A stretch of DNA of 64,000 nucleotides, taken from Eumeta japonica (taxonomy: Eukaryota; Arthropoda; Insecta; Lepidoptera; Psychidae). The stretch covers positions 124,001 through 188,000 of the forward strand of contig BGZK01000538.1 in NCBI GenBank assembly GCA_005406025.1, read 5' to 3'. A program made the position numbers and the translations under genes. The notes under the pieces were generated by a model. The model was not told where the DNA came from. It was given only the letters and a program-made list of their open reading frames with translations, and did not search any database. The stretch's first letter is position 1. Each line of letters begins with the position of its first letter. Shown here piece by piece: positions 63,501 through 64,000 of this stretch.

Positions 63501-64000
63501 CGTTCAGGGGGCGGGGCGGCGGTTTTTTATGATAACTTATCTTTCAATTGGTGTAGATAGAAAAAAAGTGCTTCCGTCATGCATAGGAGGCGGGGGCAAG
63601 TGTAACCATTTCCCTCCTCTGTATCCATAATGGATCAAGAGTGTCTATCATAAACTTGTTAAATAATGAAGTTTTCATTTCATCATTTACTTTAAAAAAA
63701 AAACAAATGTTTTGCAATTCTGGAATTTTCGATGATGGCAAATTTGAATGGCACGATGACAAAAACTGTTTGAAAATAAAATTCTGTGATATTGCATTTT
63801 TTTTACTATTCCTTTAAAATATCAATTTTTTTCTGTTAGCTTGAATTAAGGTAGTTATTGAATAATCTTATATTTGAATATTACCATTATCAATAGGGGA
63901 TACTAACAATAACATGTTTCCCTTCAACATCATCAAAGTTGAGGCCGCAAGCGAGCAATACATCTCTCAAGTATACACCGGACCATACAGCGTTGCTGAT
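54565..64000 (-). CDS. SUOX: Sulfite oxidase, C-terminal exons (partial)
   Basis: Molybdenum-cofactor enzyme of the mitochondrial intermembrane space that oxidises sulfite to sulfate. Five exons in gene order: 63908-64000 and beyond, 62495-62687, 62016-62216, 54846-55018, 54565-54696. The gene starts outside the window. Seen: WSGVYLRDVLLACG and GKHVIFTGAD (Moco domain end), MNGEPLPLDHGRPLRVVVPG and VKWL, SHWHQKDYRSF and WETADFASAPP, VTSAICDPLDGETVE, then the dimerisation domain YAYSGAGAKI and RVDVTSDNGATW, HYSWTLWRALLPVD, WAKATDSNFNTQPE, and IWNIRGILGNAYHKIKV ending at TAA. Phases agree. The last intron uses a GC donor. The haem domain and catalytic Cys are off the right edge. Confidence 0.93.
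55541..56345 (+). repeat. Degenerate tandem array, period about 140-180 bp
   Basis: At least six cores near 55541, 55693, 55871, 56024, 56163 and 56315. Each follows the plan ATATCTCT.(G)AA..AAAT...C.ATTTTGAT..GCTTT, then GAC.(T/C)AG.TTTTTAAG and an A-rich stretch. Copies are strongly diverged. No coding content. Confidence 0.6.
57641..57690. repeat. 19-bp inverted repeat
   Basis: TGTGAAAAACAGAAAGGAC (57641-57659) pairs with GTCCTTTCTCTTTTTCACA (57672-57690) with one mismatch and a 12-nt loop. Inside the SUOX intron. Confidence 0.8.
62690..63905 (-). other. SUOX intron
   Basis: Between the exon ending GKHVI (donor GTTAGT) and the exon starting FTGAD. AT-rich apart from a GC patch near 63505-63600 (GGGGCGGGGCGGCGG, GGAGGCGGGGGCAAG). 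Nothing recognised. Confidence 0.6.

Overview
The window is nuclear DNA of an insect, most probably a moth or butterfly (Lepidoptera). This rests on the AT-rich background, the small exons separated by introns full of transposon debris, the insect-like protein sequences, and several dispersed repeats of lepidopteran type. The species cannot be named from sequence alone. There is no bacterial-type organisation: no operons, CRISPR arrays or recognisable tRNA/rRNA genes.

Left to right. 1-1,541 is AT-rich flank that ends in a (TA)n tract and a 65-bp inverted duplication of the end of the next gene. 1,542-8,096 (-) is mitochondrial intermediate peptidase (MIPEP), reconstructed as nine coding exons (700 aa). 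8,100-13,100 is a gene-free interval between divergent genes, with a SINE-like element and a dispersed repeat. 13,102-34,625 (+) is a complete histone deacetylase 6 (HDAC6) of 18 coding exons (about 1,121 aa), with two catalytic domains and a C-terminal ubiquitin-binding zinc finger. Its introns hold a mariner relic, two pogo/Tigger-type elements and a 29-bp perfect palindrome. One catalytic exon exists as two tandem versions only 34 nt apart. 34,951-36,467 is a DNA element with a hAT element nested in it, flanked by a perfect 8-bp target duplication. 39,934-42,052 (-) is GPI mannosyltransferase 4 (PIGZ). 46,616-49,046 (+) is a decayed hAT/ZBED5-type transposase interrupted by a 304-bp fold-back MITE. 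49,250-49,828 (+) is the HORMA protein Rev7/MAD2L2. 52,823-54,082 (-) is an intronless gamma-butyrobetaine dioxygenase-like gene, intact except for one in-frame TGA. 54,565-64,000 (-) is the 3' part of sulfite oxidase (SUOX), which runs off the right edge.

The genes are unrelated housekeeping functions: mitochondrial peptide processing, cytoplasmic deacetylation and aggresome pathway, GPI-anchor synthesis, translesion synthesis and spindle checkpoint, carnitine synthesis, and sulfite detoxification. They share no pathway, as expected for an animal genome. Exon limits come from reading frame, splice dinucleotides, phase consistency and remembered family conservation, not from transcripts.

Most worth checking: (1) the two competing HDAC6 exons encoding a zinc-ligand loop; (2) the long hairpin at the MIPEP stop codon, whose only mismatches become G-U pairs in the sense RNA; (3) the lone TGA in the dioxygenase gene.
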